This document shows, piece after piece, positions 9,901 to 18,696 of a stretch of DNA of 64,000 bases. Every line of letters starts with the position of its first letter. Positions within the stretch are counted from its first letter, which is position 1. The translations under genes were made by a program, and so were the position numbers. This stretch comes from Lentilactobacillus sp. SPB1-3 (GTDB taxonomy: Bacteria > Bacillota > Bacilli > Lactobacillales > Lactobacillaceae). The DNA is taken from positions 682,001-746,000 of the forward strand of contig NZ_CP168151.1 in the NCBI RefSeq assembly GCF_026913205.2, in the 5' to 3' direction. The notes under the pieces are model-generated. The model was not told the DNA's origin and searched no databases. It worked only from the letters and a program-made list of their open reading frames with translations.

Positions 9901-10484
9901 ATGGATTTGTTGATTCAGTGGGGTATGATCTATATACCCAAATGTTATCAGATGCTGTGGCTAAAAAACGTGGGAAAGAAGTCACACAAACGACTAGTTC
10001 AGTTATTGAATTAGATGTGGAAGCATACTTACCAAGTGACTATATTGATGATAATCAACAAAAGATAGAGCTGTACAAACGAATTCGTCAATTGGAGAAT
10101 AAATCTCAACTAGATGAAATTACAGATGATTTAATTGATCGATTTGGTGATTTTCCACCCGCAGTTGATAATCTCTTGAAAATTGCAGAAATTAAGATGG
10201 ATGCTGATTATTCATTGGTCGAAAAAATTCAGCGTAAAGATCACGATTTAACAATTACATTTTCTAAGCAAGCAGATTCCGAATTTGAAAGTAAAGATTT
10301 GTTAAGAGCTATTGCCCAAACCAAATTCCGTGCTACTATCAATTCAGCAGAACAGAAATATCAAATTAAATTGGTAGTTCAAAACAATATGGCCGATTGG
10401 TTGGACCAGTTGATCAAACTGGTGAACGAATTAGCTGATATTCGTCATACTAAATTAGTAGATGGGAAAAATCAGAATGAGTAA
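6954..10484 (+). CDS. mfd: Transcription-repair coupling factor Mfd
   Basis: A DNA translocase that removes RNA polymerase stalled at lesions and recruits UvrA. The 1176 residues are full length. An N-terminal UvrB-like half (including GEFSIRGSIVDIYP about 170) is followed by the RNA-polymerase-interacting domain (PGDFVVHVNHGIGRYEG, about 500-520). The translocase follows with Walker A VGDVGYGKTE (about 645-655), the DEEQ box and QLRGRIGRS. The C-terminal domain starts around residue 1020. Its end overlaps the start of the next gene by 8 bp, showing tight operon structure. Confidence 0.97.
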   Translation: MELDHLFEGIADFEDIIKQVAPKSRQLVTGLSGSAKTMFINGIYKQIDQPMIIVTDTLAHADQLTADLANLVSDDQLFEFPVEEIGASELATSSPEYKALRVLALNQLASGTPSIIVTSVSGVRRILPTKDQFVDAKLEIAVGDEFDLDELKLKLHQMGYSIQKMVAAPGEFSIRGSIVDIYPLSSDNPIRIDFFDTEIDSMRTFNVADQRSIENISNSVIYPASDLLITTEQRQSLVDDLNKKLTATIKKLDDESVSVLQNNLDVKITDLSNGMNDPYWLLFSQLLYPEKTSLIDYLSNKGIVVFDEYSKITESNAQLVTDEEEWLDDKVAQHEILPDSNYTSDFKATFKENQHASILFSLFKKGLTNLKFSQISQFNTRPMQQFFSSMPMLKGEVNRWSKNQTTVIMMVADEKRLDKVANTLADFDVNVTIAEPNKLLPGKVQLIANGLDNGFELPQDKLAIITERELFQKVTKKHRKMTTFTNAERIKSYTDLKPGDFVVHVNHGIGRYEGMKTMEVDDKHQDYLTITYKDNAQLFIPVTQLNLIQKYVSSEDKHPRINKLGGSEWAKTKQKVASKIEDIADDLIELYAKRSAQKGFSFPKDDALQHDFENEFPYNETPDQLRSAQEIKRDMENVRPMDRLLVGDVGYGKTEVALRAAFKAIEVGKQVAFLVPTTILAQQHYETMRDRFADYPIEIRVLSRFQTRAEIKETLAGLEDGTVDVVVGTHRILSKDVGFKDLGLLIIDEEQRFGVKHKERIKELRSNVDVLTLTATPIPRTLNMSMMGIRDLSVIETPPANRYPIQTYVMEQNAGAIRDAIDREMARGGQVFYLHNRVGDIEKTVANLEELVPDARIAYIHGKMTENQLENVLYEFINGEYDVMVTTTIIETGVDIPNVNTLFVENADRMGLSQLYQLRGRIGRSSRVAYAYFMYQPNKSLTEVGEKRLEAIRDFTELGSGFKIAMRDLSIRGAGNLLGKQQHGFVDSVGYDLYTQMLSDAVAKKRGKEVTQTTSSVIELDVEAYLPSDYIDDNQQKIELYKRIRQLENKSQLDEITDDLIDRFGDFPPAVDNLLKIAEIKMDADYSLVEKIQRKDHDLTITFSKQADSEFESKDLLRAIAQTKFRATINSAEQKYQIKLVVQNNMADWLDQLIKLVNELADIRHTKLVDGKNQNE

Positions 10485-12063
10485 TGGTTCGAATCGAAAT
10501 TCATTAGTGGCTGGTACTGCTTTATTGACAGTGGCTTCACTAATCGCCAAAATTTTGAGCGCAGTTTACCGAATTCCATTTCAAAATATGGTGGGTAACG
10601 TTGGCTTTTACGTGTATCAACAAGTCTATCCAATTTATGGGATTGCTATGACGATTGCCCTCTCGGGTATTCCGGTATTTATATCAAAATTAGTTGTAGA
10701 TGCCAAGTCAGAGCCTGAAAAGTTTAATATTGTTTATCAGATTCAAAAGTACCTGTTCATCAGTTGTACAATTGTTTTTATTGGTTTGCAGATGGGAGCC
10801 AACCATATTGCTTTTTGGATGCATGATGTGCAATTGGCTCCAGTGATTGCTTCAGTCTCCTGGATGTTTTTAGTTATTCCTTTTTTAGCCAGTTGGCGGG
10901 GATACTTTCAGGGCAAATATTTGATGAAGCCGACAGCTTTTTCACAAGTTTTAGAACAAATCGTGAGAGTGACAGTGATTTTATTAGCCGCTGCTTGGGC
11001 AGTCAGCCATCATTTGAATCCACATCAAATGGGAAGTTTGGCAATGCTTTCAGCACCGATTGCAACGTTAGCTTCTGCTGCAGTGATTTATTCTTTTTTA
11101 AGACAGTCCCATATCCCACAAATTGCTCATTCCCATGCCATTCCGGGTCTATCCAGACGACTAATGTTAGAGGGACTAACGATTTGTTTGGTTGCCTCAG
11201 TAATGTTATTACTGCAATTGGTCGATTCATTTTCAGTGGTAGCTGAACTGACGAAATTGGGAAACACACAATTCGTGGCGCAAAATATTAAAGGTGCGTA
11301 TGATCGTTCGCAAACATTGGTGCAACTTGGTTTGACGATTACTACTGCATCCACCACGGCGATTTTGCCACAACTAGTTGCGTCATTGAAGATGACAGAT
11401 AAGAATCGCTATCTAAAATTAGCACGTGGCAGTATTTTGGTTAACTTTGGGATGGCCAGTGCAATGAGTTTTGGCATGTTTGCCCTGATGGGAGCAATTA
11501 ATCCGTTGCTATTTTCTACGCCAGAGTTGAATTTGACGATTGGTGTATATTGTTTTAGTATCTTGGCTGCATCAATTATCTTAGTAATCAATACTATTTT
11601 TCAAAGTCATGATGTCTTTTGGCCGACAGCGGTTGGAATAGTTGGAGCAGCACTGATCAAAGTTATCTTTAATTCGTTGTCCATTGATAAATGGGGGATT
11701 CTAGGCGCTAGCATTGCGACGGTTAGCAGTTTATGCGTGACTATTTTGATTATGGTCGTTGCTGGGTGGCAATATCTGCAAAATATAGTTTCTTGGACCA
11801 AGTTGGGACAATTGGTCATGATAAGCGCGGTAATGGGTGTTGTGGTCGGAATGGTTCAGAAAATTACGGGCATTATATTAGTTGGTAAGATAGGCTTTAG
11901 GACCATGACCGCTATTCAAGCAATAATAGGAATCACAGTGGGTATTGTAATATTTGTTAGTGCGTGTGTAGTATTTAATATATTTAGTAAACAAGAATGG
12001 TCACTTATTCCATTTGGAAATAAATTATTAGAAATTCGAGGAAAACGTAATGAGAATCGATAA
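10477..12063 (+). CDS. Polysaccharide/lipid flippase-like membrane protein (MOP superfamily, YabM/SpoVB-like)
   Basis: An integral membrane protein of about 528 residues with roughly 14 hydrophobic segments and the N-terminal [23 protein letters not shown] pattern, seen in the polysaccharide-transport branch that includes SpoVB, YabM and MurJ-like flippases. Its position between mfd and rqcP is that of Bacillus yabM. It probably moves an undecaprenyl-linked envelope precursor; the actual substrate is not visible. The start at 10477 overlaps the mfd stop; an in-frame ATG at 10462 lacks an RBS. It overlaps rqcP by 14 bp. Confidence 0.85.
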   Translation: MSNGSNRNSLVAGTALLTVASLIAKILSAVYRIPFQNMVGNVGFYVYQQVYPIYGIAMTIALSGIPVFISKLVVDAKSEPEKFNIVYQIQKYLFISCTIVFIGLQMGANHIAFWMHDVQLAPVIASVSWMFLVIPFLASWRGYFQGKYLMKPTAFSQVLEQIVRVTVILLAAAWAVSHHLNPHQMGSLAMLSAPIATLASAAVIYSFLRQSHIPQIAHSHAIPGLSRRLMLEGLTICLVASVMLLLQLVDSFSVVAELTKLGNTQFVAQNIKGAYDRSQTLVQLGLTITTASTTAILPQLVASLKMTDKNRYLKLARGSILVNFGMASAMSFGMFALMGAINPLLFSTPELNLTIGVYCFSILAASIILVINTIFQSHDVFWPTAVGIVGAALIKVIFNSLSIDKWGILGASIATVSSLCVTILIMVVAGWQYLQNIVSWTKLGQLVMISAVMGVVVGMVQKITGIILVGKIGFRTMTAIQAIIGITVGIVIFVSACVVFNIFSKQEWSLIPFGNKLLEIRGKRNENR

Positions 12064-12328
12064 ATTTTTAAAAGTTTCAAGAATTATTAAGCGACGTTCA
12101 GTGGCCAAAGAAATCGCCGACCAAGGAAGAATTAGTGTCAATGGTCGTGTGATCAAGTCATCAAGCGAAGTTCATCCTAATGATGAATTGGTAATTAAGT
12201 TTGGTAACAAGACTTTAACTGTTCGGGTTAAAGAGTTATTAGATACCACTAAAAAAGATGATGCACAAAGGATGTATGAAATCATTAATGAAGAATATGA
12301 ACGCGATTACAATTCAGAAAATGAATAA
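12050..12328 (+). CDS. rqcP: S4-domain ribosome-associated quality control protein RqcP (YabO)
   Basis: A small (92-residue) S4 RNA-binding protein. The Bacillus homologue YabO/RqcP helps RqcH add alanine tails to nascent chains on obstructed 50S subunits. The S4 fold is clear: [16 protein letters not shown], then [16 protein letters not shown], then a positively charged strand. An acidic helix follows (about residues 65-92). The ATG lies inside the end of the upstream flippase gene. The pth-mfd-yabM-yabO-divIC order supports the assignment. Confidence 0.9.
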   Translation: MRIDKFLKVSRIIKRRSVAKEIADQGRISVNGRVIKSSSEVHPNDELVIKFGNKTLTVRVKELLDTTKKDDAQRMYEIINEEYERDYNSENE

Positions 12329-12425
12329 TTAATCTTAAATTCTGATTGAGAAGTGGACAAATCTTATTTGAGTGTTGTAGTATTATCTTAAAAGGGTTTG
12401 AGTCATTTTGATCGGGGGATTTAAT

Positions 12426-12821
12426 GTGGCAAAAGCAAAAGGGAAAATTAGCAAGCTTGAAAATGAGTTTACTAAACAGCGTGATATCGAAATGCTACAA
12501 AAGAAGATATCAAATAAGCTAACACGAACACGAAAAGGACGTGCCTTAGGTATAATGGCTGCCTTCTTGTGTCTCATCTTACTTTTAGGTTTTCAAATTG
12601 TTAGTGCTAAGAGCAATGCGGCGCAGATCAATACGCAAATTGCTAAGCAAAAAGCAAATTTGAATGATGAAAAAAGTAAGAATAAGCAATTGGGCATGAA
12701 GATCAAGCAATTGAATAATAATACCTATGTCGAAAAGCTTATTCGTGAACGTTATTATTACACCAAGCCGGGAGAGACTGTTTACAGTTTTCCAGACAAG
12801 GCCATTGATGATTTAGATTAG
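12426..12821 (+). CDS. divIC: Septum formation initiator DivIC (FtsB family)
   Basis: A bitopic division protein that forms a complex with DivIB and FtsL at the septum. Of 131 residues, a basic cytoplasmic N-terminus (1-40) is followed by one membrane segment (about 42-62) and an extracellular coiled coil (QINTQIAKQKANLNDEKSKN, about 68-105). The C-terminal block ends LIRERYYYTKPGE, the FtsB/DivIC signature. The start is GTG at 12426, 6 nt after GGGGGA; an upstream in-frame TTG at 12408 precedes the RBS and is rejected. Confidence 0.93.
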   Translation: MAKAKGKISKLENEFTKQRDIEMLQKKISNKLTRTRKGRALGIMAAFLCLILLLGFQIVSAKSNAAQINTQIAKQKANLNDEKSKNKQLGMKIKQLNNNTYVEKLIRERYYYTKPGETVYSFPDKAIDDLD

Positions 12822-12832
12822 CTTTTAAGTCA

Positions 12833-12869
12833 AGCGAATTTCTAACGAAAGTTAGGGGTTCGCTTTTTT
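12833..12869 (+). terminator. Intrinsic terminator of divIC
   Basis: A 14-bp fully paired stem (three U-G pairs) closed by a GAAA tetraloop is followed by six T. Confidence 0.92.
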
Positions 12870-12879
12870 ATATTCTGAA

Positions 12880-12912
12880 TTAGATTGTTGAATCCTATCT
12901 TAGATTGTTAAA
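12880..12912 (+). repeat. Direct repeat TTAGATTGTT upstream of yabR
   Basis: TTAGATTGTTGAA at 12880 and TTAGATTGTTAAA at 12900 lie 20 bp apart, close to two helical turns, just upstream of the yabR promoter. This looks like a tandem activator or repressor site; the binding protein is unknown. Confidence 0.5.
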
Positions 12913-12913
12913 C

Positions 12914-12938
12914 TAATTTCAAGTAAGTATGATATAAT
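12914..12938 (+). promoter_or_regulatory. yabR promoter (extended -10)
   Basis: TGA-TATAAT (-10 at 12933-12938) lies 16 nt before AGGAGG. The -35 is poor (TAAACT-like), which suits an activated promoter next to the direct repeats. Confidence 0.5.
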
Positions 12939-12973
12939 TTACTCACAACTACATAGGAGGAACAATTTTTTAA

Positions 12974-13474
12974 ATGGCAATTGAAATTGGGGAAAAAGTC
13001 AGCGGTAAGGTATCGGGAATCACTAATTTCGGTGCGTTTGTTGACTTAGGTGACCATAAAACAGGATTGGTTCACATTAGTGAAGTTTCAGATGGATTTG
13101 TCAAAGATATTCATGACATCCTAAAAGTTGGTGACGAAGTTACTGTTAAGGTATTAAAAGTTGACGGGGATAATAAAATTAGTTTGTCTATTCGTAAGGC
13201 AAATGAAAACCACGACAGCAGCGAAGAACATAGTCACAGCAATCATGAACGTAGCAATTCTGGTTATCATCATGAAAGTCATAACGATCATCGCAGTAAC
13301 AATGGTGGCCGTCGTTCATTCGATAAAAAATCAAATAATAACAGTCACAGTAATAAGCCGGAAAACTTTGATGATTTAATGTCAGGTTTTTTGAAGCAAA
13401 GCGAAGATCGCCTAGCTACGCTTAAGAAGAATACAGAAGGTAAACGTGGTGGCCGTGGTGGCCGTCGCAGTTAA
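12974..13474 (+). CDS. yabR: S1-domain RNA-binding protein (YabR/general stress protein 13-like)
   Basis: The N-terminal 75 residues form an S1/OB RNA-binding domain (GEKVSGKVSGITNFGAFVDL, then GLVHISEVSDGFV and VLKVDGDNKISLSIRK). The rest is a low-complexity linker unusually rich in His, Ser and Asn (about 80-125), followed by FDDLMSGFLKQSEDRL and a basic GGRGGRR end. It belongs to the conserved divIC-yabR-tilS string and probably associates with ribosomes or mRNA; its exact role is unknown. AGGAGG lies 13 nt before the ATG, longer than usual, but an in-frame stop directly upstream leaves no better start. Confidence 0.88.
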   Translation: MAIEIGEKVSGKVSGITNFGAFVDLGDHKTGLVHISEVSDGFVKDIHDILKVGDEVTVKVLKVDGDNKISLSIRKANENHDSSEEHSHSNHERSNSGYHHESHNDHRSNNGGRRSFDKKSNNNSHSNKPENFDDLMSGFLKQSEDRLATLKKNTEGKRGGRGGRRS

Positions 13475-13484
13475 TAAATTAAGC

Positions 13485-13514
13485 CAGGTACTTTAATTAG
13501 TATCTGTTTTTTTA
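13485..13514 (+). terminator. Intrinsic terminator between yabR and tilS
   Basis: CAGGTACT pairs with AGTATCTG around a 6-nt loop, followed by seven T. It ends only 16 nt before the tilS start, so tilS is expressed by read-through or from a promoter inside yabR. Confidence 0.75.
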
Positions 13515-13530
13515 TTATGTGGAGGTTATT

Positions 13531-14892
13531 TTGGTTTTAATAAATCAATTTAGTAAGAATATTCAAGAGCACCATTGGTTTGATGAAAAAAAGACATTGG
13601 TTCTCGCAGTTTCGACTGGGGTGGATTCAATGACTATGTTGGACCTGTTCTTGAACGCTAAAATTAATGGTTTAAGAATTATTGTGGCTTATGTTGATCA
13701 CCAACTTAGAGAGTCATCGGTCGGTGAAACTAAGTTCATTAAAGAGTACTGTGCTCAAAAAAGTATTGATTTAAGAATTGGCGTTTGGCCAATTCAGGAT
13801 CATCCGCACAATGGAGTAGAAGCAGCTGCTCGGCAATTTAGGTATGATTTTTTTGCTAATATTATGTCTGAATTCAATGCAGATTACCTTGCTACGGCAC
13901 ATCATGCTGATGATTTGGCCGAAACAATGATTATGAAATTGGTTCGTGGTGGGAGATTGGATTCCTTAGTTGGAATATTACCAGAACGAACATTTGGTAA
14001 GGGAAAACTGATTCGGCCAATGCTGTCATTTTCTAAGTCTACGATCAGACAGTATGCAGTTGAAAAGAGATTAAAATGGTTCGAAGACGAAACCAATGCA
14101 ACTGATGAAAATTTAAGAAATCGAATTCGTCATAATATCATGCCACAATTAAAAAAAGAAAATGCACTGACAATTGAGCATATGGCTGATTACTCCCAAC
14201 AAATTGCTAAGCTGCTTTCTGTAAACAACCGTTACTTGGATTCGCTTTTAGATCAAGCTGAAGACTCAAAATTTCATTTATCTATAGACCGAGTGCTTGA
14301 TTTCGATTCAGATACCCGATTGATGTTGATTCAACGATGGTTAGAACTTAGAGCTCCGATGATTTCTATTTCAAGTGAGCAATTGCAGCAAATAGATCAA
14401 CTGCTGAGCAATTCACGAAAATCTCAGGGTGAAGTGGATTTAATTAATCAGCTCAGGGTGGTTAAGAGCTACCAAAAGTTGTGTATTTTGGATAAATCTC
14501 AAAAATCACTTCCTAACTATCAAAAAAATGCAGATTTTATGGTACCATTAAACCGTTGGAACGAAATGAAAAATGGCCATTCTTTCGGCGTTTTTACTCA
14601 GATGCCCGCTAATATTGATACTGGAACAAAAATTCACGAATTGTCACTGTCTTCGACTGATTTACCACTGAAGTGTCGTTCTCCTAAACCAGGTGATCGA
14701 TTTCAAATCGAAAGCGGTGGCCACCAGAAAGTTGCCAGATTGTTGATCAATCAAAAGGTTACTAATGAAGAACGTGAGCTAGTTAAATTACTAGTTTCTA
14801 ACGAAGGCAATGTGTTAGCGGTTCTGGGATATCGAGTAGCTAAAATAAACGGTCATCAAGGCACCAACAAATACTATTTACTTGAGAAGTGA
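13531..14892 (+). CDS. tilS: tRNA(Ile)-lysidine synthetase
   Basis: Uses ATP and lysine to convert C34 of the CAU-anticodon tRNA-Ile to lysidine, switching it from Met to Ile. About 453 residues: a PP-loop ATPase (VLAVSTGVDSM near residue 25, then DHQLR, TAHHADDLAETMIMKLVRGG and RNRIRHNIMP), then a linker, then the C-terminal lysidine domain (LKCRSPKPGDRF, RVAKINGHQG). The PP-loop reads STGVDS instead of the usual SGGxDS. The start is TTG at 13531, 5 nt after GGAGG; the in-frame GTG at 13519 overlaps the RBS. Confidence 0.94.
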   Translation: MVLINQFSKNIQEHHWFDEKKTLVLAVSTGVDSMTMLDLFLNAKINGLRIIVAYVDHQLRESSVGETKFIKEYCAQKSIDLRIGVWPIQDHPHNGVEAAARQFRYDFFANIMSEFNADYLATAHHADDLAETMIMKLVRGGRLDSLVGILPERTFGKGKLIRPMLSFSKSTIRQYAVEKRLKWFEDETNATDENLRNRIRHNIMPQLKKENALTIEHMADYSQQIAKLLSVNNRYLDSLLDQAEDSKFHLSIDRVLDFDSDTRLMLIQRWLELRAPMISISSEQLQQIDQLLSNSRKSQGEVDLINQLRVVKSYQKLCILDKSQKSLPNYQKNADFMVPLNRWNEMKNGHSFGVFTQMPANIDTGTKIHELSLSSTDLPLKCRSPKPGDRFQIESGGHQKVARLLINQKVTNEERELVKLLVSNEGNVLAVLGYRVAKINGHQGTNKYYLLEK

Positions 14893-14907
14893 GAGGGAAC
14901 CAAATCA

Positions 14908-15450
14908 ATGGATAATGACATCTTAAAGGTGCTATACAGTGAGTCAGACATTCAAGACGCGTGTCAAAGACTGGGAAAAGAAATCAAGTCACATTATGGA
15001 GACAAAGTGCCTGTAGTGATTGGTGTTTTAAAGGGAGCCATCTTCTTTATGACTGATGTTATTCGTGATACCGATATGTACATGGAACTTGATTTTATGG
15101 ATGTTTCTAGTTACCATGGCACAACTCAGTCTTCAGGAGTGGTTGAATTAGTTACGGATATTTCAACTGATATTTCTGGTAGAGATGTCTTGATCATGGA
15201 AGATATTGTTGACACTGGTAGAACATTGAAGTTTTTAATCGATACTTTAAAGGGCCGTGGAGCCGCTTCAATCAAGGTTTGCACACTGTTAGATAAACCA
15301 TCTGGTAGGGTGGTTGAAGCATCATCAGATTTTATTGGTTTTGAGGTGCCTAACGAATTTGTTGTTGGGTATGGATTAGACTATGAAGAGAAGTATCGTA
15401 ATCTTCCATATATTGGAGTTCTAAAGCCAGAAATTTATGCGAACAATTAA
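14908..15450 (+). CDS. hpt: Hypoxanthine phosphoribosyltransferase
   Basis: Purine salvage enzyme making IMP/GMP from hypoxanthine/guanine and PRPP. In 180 residues the PRPP-binding loop EDIVDTGRTL (about 97-106) and GVLKGAIFFMTDV are intact, with FVVGYGLDYEEKYRNLPYIG at the C-terminus. GAGAGGGA precedes the ATG. It lies between tilS and ftsH, as in Bacillus, where TilS and HprT regulate ftsH expression; whether that holds here is unknown. Confidence 0.96.
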   Translation: MDNDILKVLYSESDIQDACQRLGKEIKSHYGDKVPVVIGVLKGAIFFMTDVIRDTDMYMELDFMDVSSYHGTTQSSGVVELVTDISTDISGRDVLIMEDIVDTGRTLKFLIDTLKGRGAASIKVCTLLDKPSGRVVEASSDFIGFEVPNEFVVGYGLDYEEKYRNLPYIGVLKPEIYANN

Positions 15451-15479
15451 TGGTCAATGAAAGTCAAATGTGTTAATAT
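15451..15479 (+). promoter_or_regulatory. Putative ftsH promoter
   Basis: TGGTCA (15451-15456), 17 bp, TAATAT (15474-15479) with an upstream TG. It starts right after the hpt stop. The -35 match is modest. Confidence 0.45.
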
Positions 15480-15520
15480 TTGGACTATCAAAATAAATTA
15501 TTGTGTGTAGGAGGACGTCG

Positions 15521-17617
15521 ATGAATTCAAATCGAAATGGACTATTCAGAAGTAGCCTATTTTACATCGTGATGTTCTTGCTAGTAATGGGGGTTATTTA
15601 TTTCTTTAGTGGAAATAGTACTCGCACGGAATCGCAAGAAATCCGATCTAGCCAATTCGTTCAAAATTTAAAGGACGATAAGATCAAGAACTTTTCGATT
15701 CAACCAAGTGGCGGAGTTTACAAAGTTACTGGTGAATATCGACAAGCTAAACAGGTAAAGGAACAAACTGGACTTCTCATTGGGGGAGCTACTCAAACCA
15801 AGGAAGTTACTAAATTTACTACTACTGTCTTAGAAAACAATTCCTCAGTAGCAGATATTACCAAAGCTGCACAAGCACGTAACGTTAAAATGGATGCCAA
15901 GGCTGAAGAATCTAGTGGCTTTTGGGTAAACTTATTAGTTTATGTCTTGCCATTAGTTATCTTCATCTGGTTCTTTTATATGATGATGGGACGTGCTGGT
16001 GGAGGCCAAGGTGGTGGCAATGGCCGTGTAATGAACTTTGGCAAATCAAAAGCCAAGCCTGCAGATAGCAAGCAAAACACGGTTAGATTCGCTGATGTTG
16101 CTGGTGAAGAAGAAGAAAAACAAGAACTTGTTGAAGTTGTTGAATTCTTGAAAGATCCACATAAATTCACTTCACTGGGCGCTAAGATCCCACATGGTGT
16201 TTTACTTGAGGGACCTCCTGGAACTGGTAAAACTTTATTAGCTAAAGCTGTTGCTGGTGAAGCTGGTGTTCCATTCTATTCAATTTCTGGTTCAGACTTT
16301 GTTGAAATGTTTGTTGGGGTCGGTGCTAGCCGTGTTCGTGATTTATTTGAACAAGCTAAAAAATCTGCTCCAGCTATTATCTTTATCGATGAAATCGATG
16401 CCGTTGGTCGTAAACGTGGTGTCGGCATGGGCGGAGGTAATGATGAACGTGAACAAACCCTTAACCAATTACTAGTTGAAATGGATGGATTTGGTGGTAA
16501 CGAAGGTGTAATTGTCATTGCTGCTACTAACCGTTCAGACGTTCTTGATCCGGCCTTGACTCGTCCAGGACGTTTCGATCGTAAGATTCTTGTTGGCAGT
16601 CCGGATGTCAACGGTCGTGAAGCTATTCTTAAAGTTCATGCCAAGAACAAGCCAATCGGTCCAGATGTTGACTTAAATGAGATTGCTAAGCAGACGCCTG
16701 GATTTGTAGGTGCTGATTTAGCTAACTTGCTTAATGAGGCTGCTTTGCTTGCTGCTCGTCGCAACAAGAAAGAAATCGATGCATCTGATTTTGATGAAGC
16801 AGAAGATCGAGTAATTGCTGGACCAGCCAAACGTAATCGTGTTATTTCTGAACTTGAAAGAAAGACGGTTGCATATCATGAAGCAGGACATACAATCGTT
16901 GGTTTGGTTCTTAACGAAGCTCGTGTAGTTCACAAGGTAACCATCATTCCTCGTGGGCGCGCAGGCGGTTACGCTATTATGCTTCCTAGAGAAGACCAAC
17001 AATTAATGTCTAAGAAAAATGCTCAAGAACAAATCGCCGGATTAATGGGTGGACGTGCTGCTGAAGAAATCATCTTTAATTCTGAATCTTCAGGAGCATC
17101 CAATGATTTTGAACAAGCAACTAATATTGCTAGAATCATGGTTACTCAATATGGTATGAGTGATAAGCTGGGCCGAGTTCAACTCGAAAACCCATCTCAA
17201 GAATCATATGGTCCAAGATATTCACAGCAAACAGCAGCCATTATCGATGATGAAGTTAAGCGATTCACTGATGAAGGACATGATGAAGCTGTTCGAATTA
17301 TCCAGGAACACCGTGAGCAACATAAGTTGATTGCGGAGGCATTGCTTAAGTACGAAACCCTTGATGAAAAGCAAATCTTGTCACTGTACAACACGGGTAA
17401 GATGCCTGCTGAATCAGAATCAAGTGATTTTCCAAGCGAACGAGCAGCTACTTTTGAAGAAGCTAAACGTGAACTTGAACGTAAGGAAGCCGAAAGACAG
17501 GCTAACATTGAATCTGGCAAGGATGTTGATGATGATTCAAATGATCAATCTGATACTCCTAAACCAGATGATGTAAATCCTGATATTAATAATCAGGATC
17601 ATCGTGACGATGATTAG
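15521..17617 (+). CDS. ftsH: ATP-dependent zinc metalloprotease FtsH
   Basis: A membrane-anchored AAA+ protease that degrades misassembled membrane proteins and regulators. About 698 residues: TM1 (about 10-28), an extracytoplasmic domain, TM2 (about 135-158), Walker A GPPGTGKT (about 230), Walker [12 protein letters not shown], the second region of homology ending RPGRFDRK, and the zinc site HEAGH (about 452). The tail after 640 is acidic and low-complexity. AGGAGG lies 5 nt before the ATG at 15521; a longer in-frame start is RBS-less. Confidence 0.97.
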   Translation: MNSNRNGLFRSSLFYIVMFLLVMGVIYFFSGNSTRTESQEIRSSQFVQNLKDDKIKNFSIQPSGGVYKVTGEYRQAKQVKEQTGLLIGGATQTKEVTKFTTTVLENNSSVADITKAAQARNVKMDAKAEESSGFWVNLLVYVLPLVIFIWFFYMMMGRAGGGQGGGNGRVMNFGKSKAKPADSKQNTVRFADVAGEEEEKQELVEVVEFLKDPHKFTSLGAKIPHGVLLEGPPGTGKTLLAKAVAGEAGVPFYSISGSDFVEMFVGVGASRVRDLFEQAKKSAPAIIFIDEIDAVGRKRGVGMGGGNDEREQTLNQLLVEMDGFGGNEGVIVIAATNRSDVLDPALTRPGRFDRKILVGSPDVNGREAILKVHAKNKPIGPDVDLNEIAKQTPGFVGADLANLLNEAALLAARRNKKEIDASDFDEAEDRVIAGPAKRNRVISELERKTVAYHEAGHTIVGLVLNEARVVHKVTIIPRGRAGGYAIMLPREDQQLMSKKNAQEQIAGLMGGRAAEEIIFNSESSGASNDFEQATNIARIMVTQYGMSDKLGRVQLENPSQESYGPRYSQQTAAIIDDEVKRFTDEGHDEAVRIIQEHREQHKLIAEALLKYETLDEKQILSLYNTGKMPAESESSDFPSERAATFEEAKRELERKEAERQANIESGKDVDDDSNDQSDTPKPDDVNPDINNQDHRDDD

Positions 17618-17652
17618 TTAATTTGTTATTACAAAGTTGTCATTAAATAGTA

Positions 17653-17699
17653 AGTGGGATTGCAACAAAACGTTGGTTTTGCTGTAGTCCCGCTTTTAT
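17653..17699 (+). terminator. Intrinsic terminator of ftsH
   Basis: A 19-position stem with one mismatch (starting AGTGGGATTGC) is followed by TTTTATTT, before hslO. Confidence 0.88.
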
Positions 17700-17717
17700 T
17701 TCTAAGAGGAGATTACA

Positions 17718-18614
17718 ATGAAAGATTATTTAGTTAAAGCAATTACAAACGATGGTATGTTTAGAGCATACGCAATCACTAGTCAGCAAATGGTGTCTGA
17801 TGCCCAAATCAAGCATGATACCTGGAGCGCATCATCTGCTGCTTTAGGAAGAACTATGATTGGTTCAGCTTTATTGGCATCATCAGTCGATAAAAACGGT
17901 GCTGCCTTAACAGTCAAAATCAATGGTGGTGGCCCAGTAGGTCAAATTTTGGTTGATGCAGATTCTAATGGTCATGTTAAGGGATACATTGGTGAGCCTC
18001 ACGTTCACTTGCCATTGAATAAATTTCACAAAATCGACGTTTCTAAGGCTGTCGGAGTCAATGGTGGTTTGGAAGTTACTAAAATTTTGGAAAATGGTGA
18101 TCCCTACACAAGCAGTGTTCCGCTGGCATCAGGTGAAATTGGCGATGATTTCACTTATTATATGGCCCAATCGGAACAAATCCCTTCCGCAGTTGGAGTT
18201 TCAGTGTTTGTGAATGACGATAATTCGATTGGTGCTGCTGGTGGTTACTTGGTTCAGGTGTTACCTGGTGCGAGTGATGAGGCAATTGATAATCTGACAA
18301 ATAGAATCAAAGAATTACCAATGTTATCTGAACTGTTGTTACAAAATCAGTCTCCAGAAGATATCTTGAATCTGTTGTTTGGTGAAGGTAATCTAAAATT
18401 TTTAACCACTGAAAATGTTGAATTCTACTGTAATTGTTCTAAAGAGAAGTTTAGAAATGATTTGGTTGGTATTCCGGTTGACCAATTAAAAGAAATTTTG
18501 GATGAAGACGGTAAAATAGACGTCGTATGTAATTTCTGCCAATCAAAGTACCACTATGATAAAAGCGAATTAGAAGGGATTATTGCAGAAGCAGAGAGTC
18601 GAAATAGTAACTAA
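17718..18614 (+). CDS. hslO: Redox-regulated chaperone Hsp33
   Basis: A holdase chaperone activated by oxidation and zinc release from its C-terminal cysteines. In 298 residues the N-terminal domain has the GRTMIGSALLASS and NGGGPVGQILVDA blocks. The zinc domain carries the four ligands as CNC (about 235) and CNFC (about 269). GAGGAGAT precedes the ATG. The ftsH-hslO-dusB-lysS order is widely conserved in Firmicutes. Confidence 0.96.
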   Translation: MKDYLVKAITNDGMFRAYAITSQQMVSDAQIKHDTWSASSAALGRTMIGSALLASSVDKNGAALTVKINGGGPVGQILVDADSNGHVKGYIGEPHVHLPLNKFHKIDVSKAVGVNGGLEVTKILENGDPYTSSVPLASGEIGDDFTYYMAQSEQIPSAVGVSVFVNDDNSIGAAGGYLVQVLPGASDEAIDNLTNRIKELPMLSELLLQNQSPEDILNLLFGEGNLKFLTTENVEFYCNCSKEKFRNDLVGIPVDQLKEILDEDGKIDVVCNFCQSKYHYDKSELEGIIAEAESRNSN

Positions 18615-18636
18615 CTTACTATTAAAAAGTTAAATT

Positions 18637-18666
18637 CTGTGATAACATTACTCACGGTATTTTTTA
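18637..18666 (+). terminator. Probable terminator between hslO and dusB
   Basis: CTGTGA pairs with TCACGG (one wobble) across a 9-nt loop, followed by TATTTTTT. The stem is short, so it is probably leaky. Confidence 0.6.
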
Positions 18667-18696
18667 GATATAAATTATGCGTTTGAGGTGAAAATA

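Noticed and set aside
13597-13625. Possible inactive TilS because the PP-loop reads STGVDS rather than SGGxDS
   Set aside because: The rest of the active-site region is intact, the gene is full length and TilS is essential; a Gly-to-Thr change in this loop is likely tolerated.
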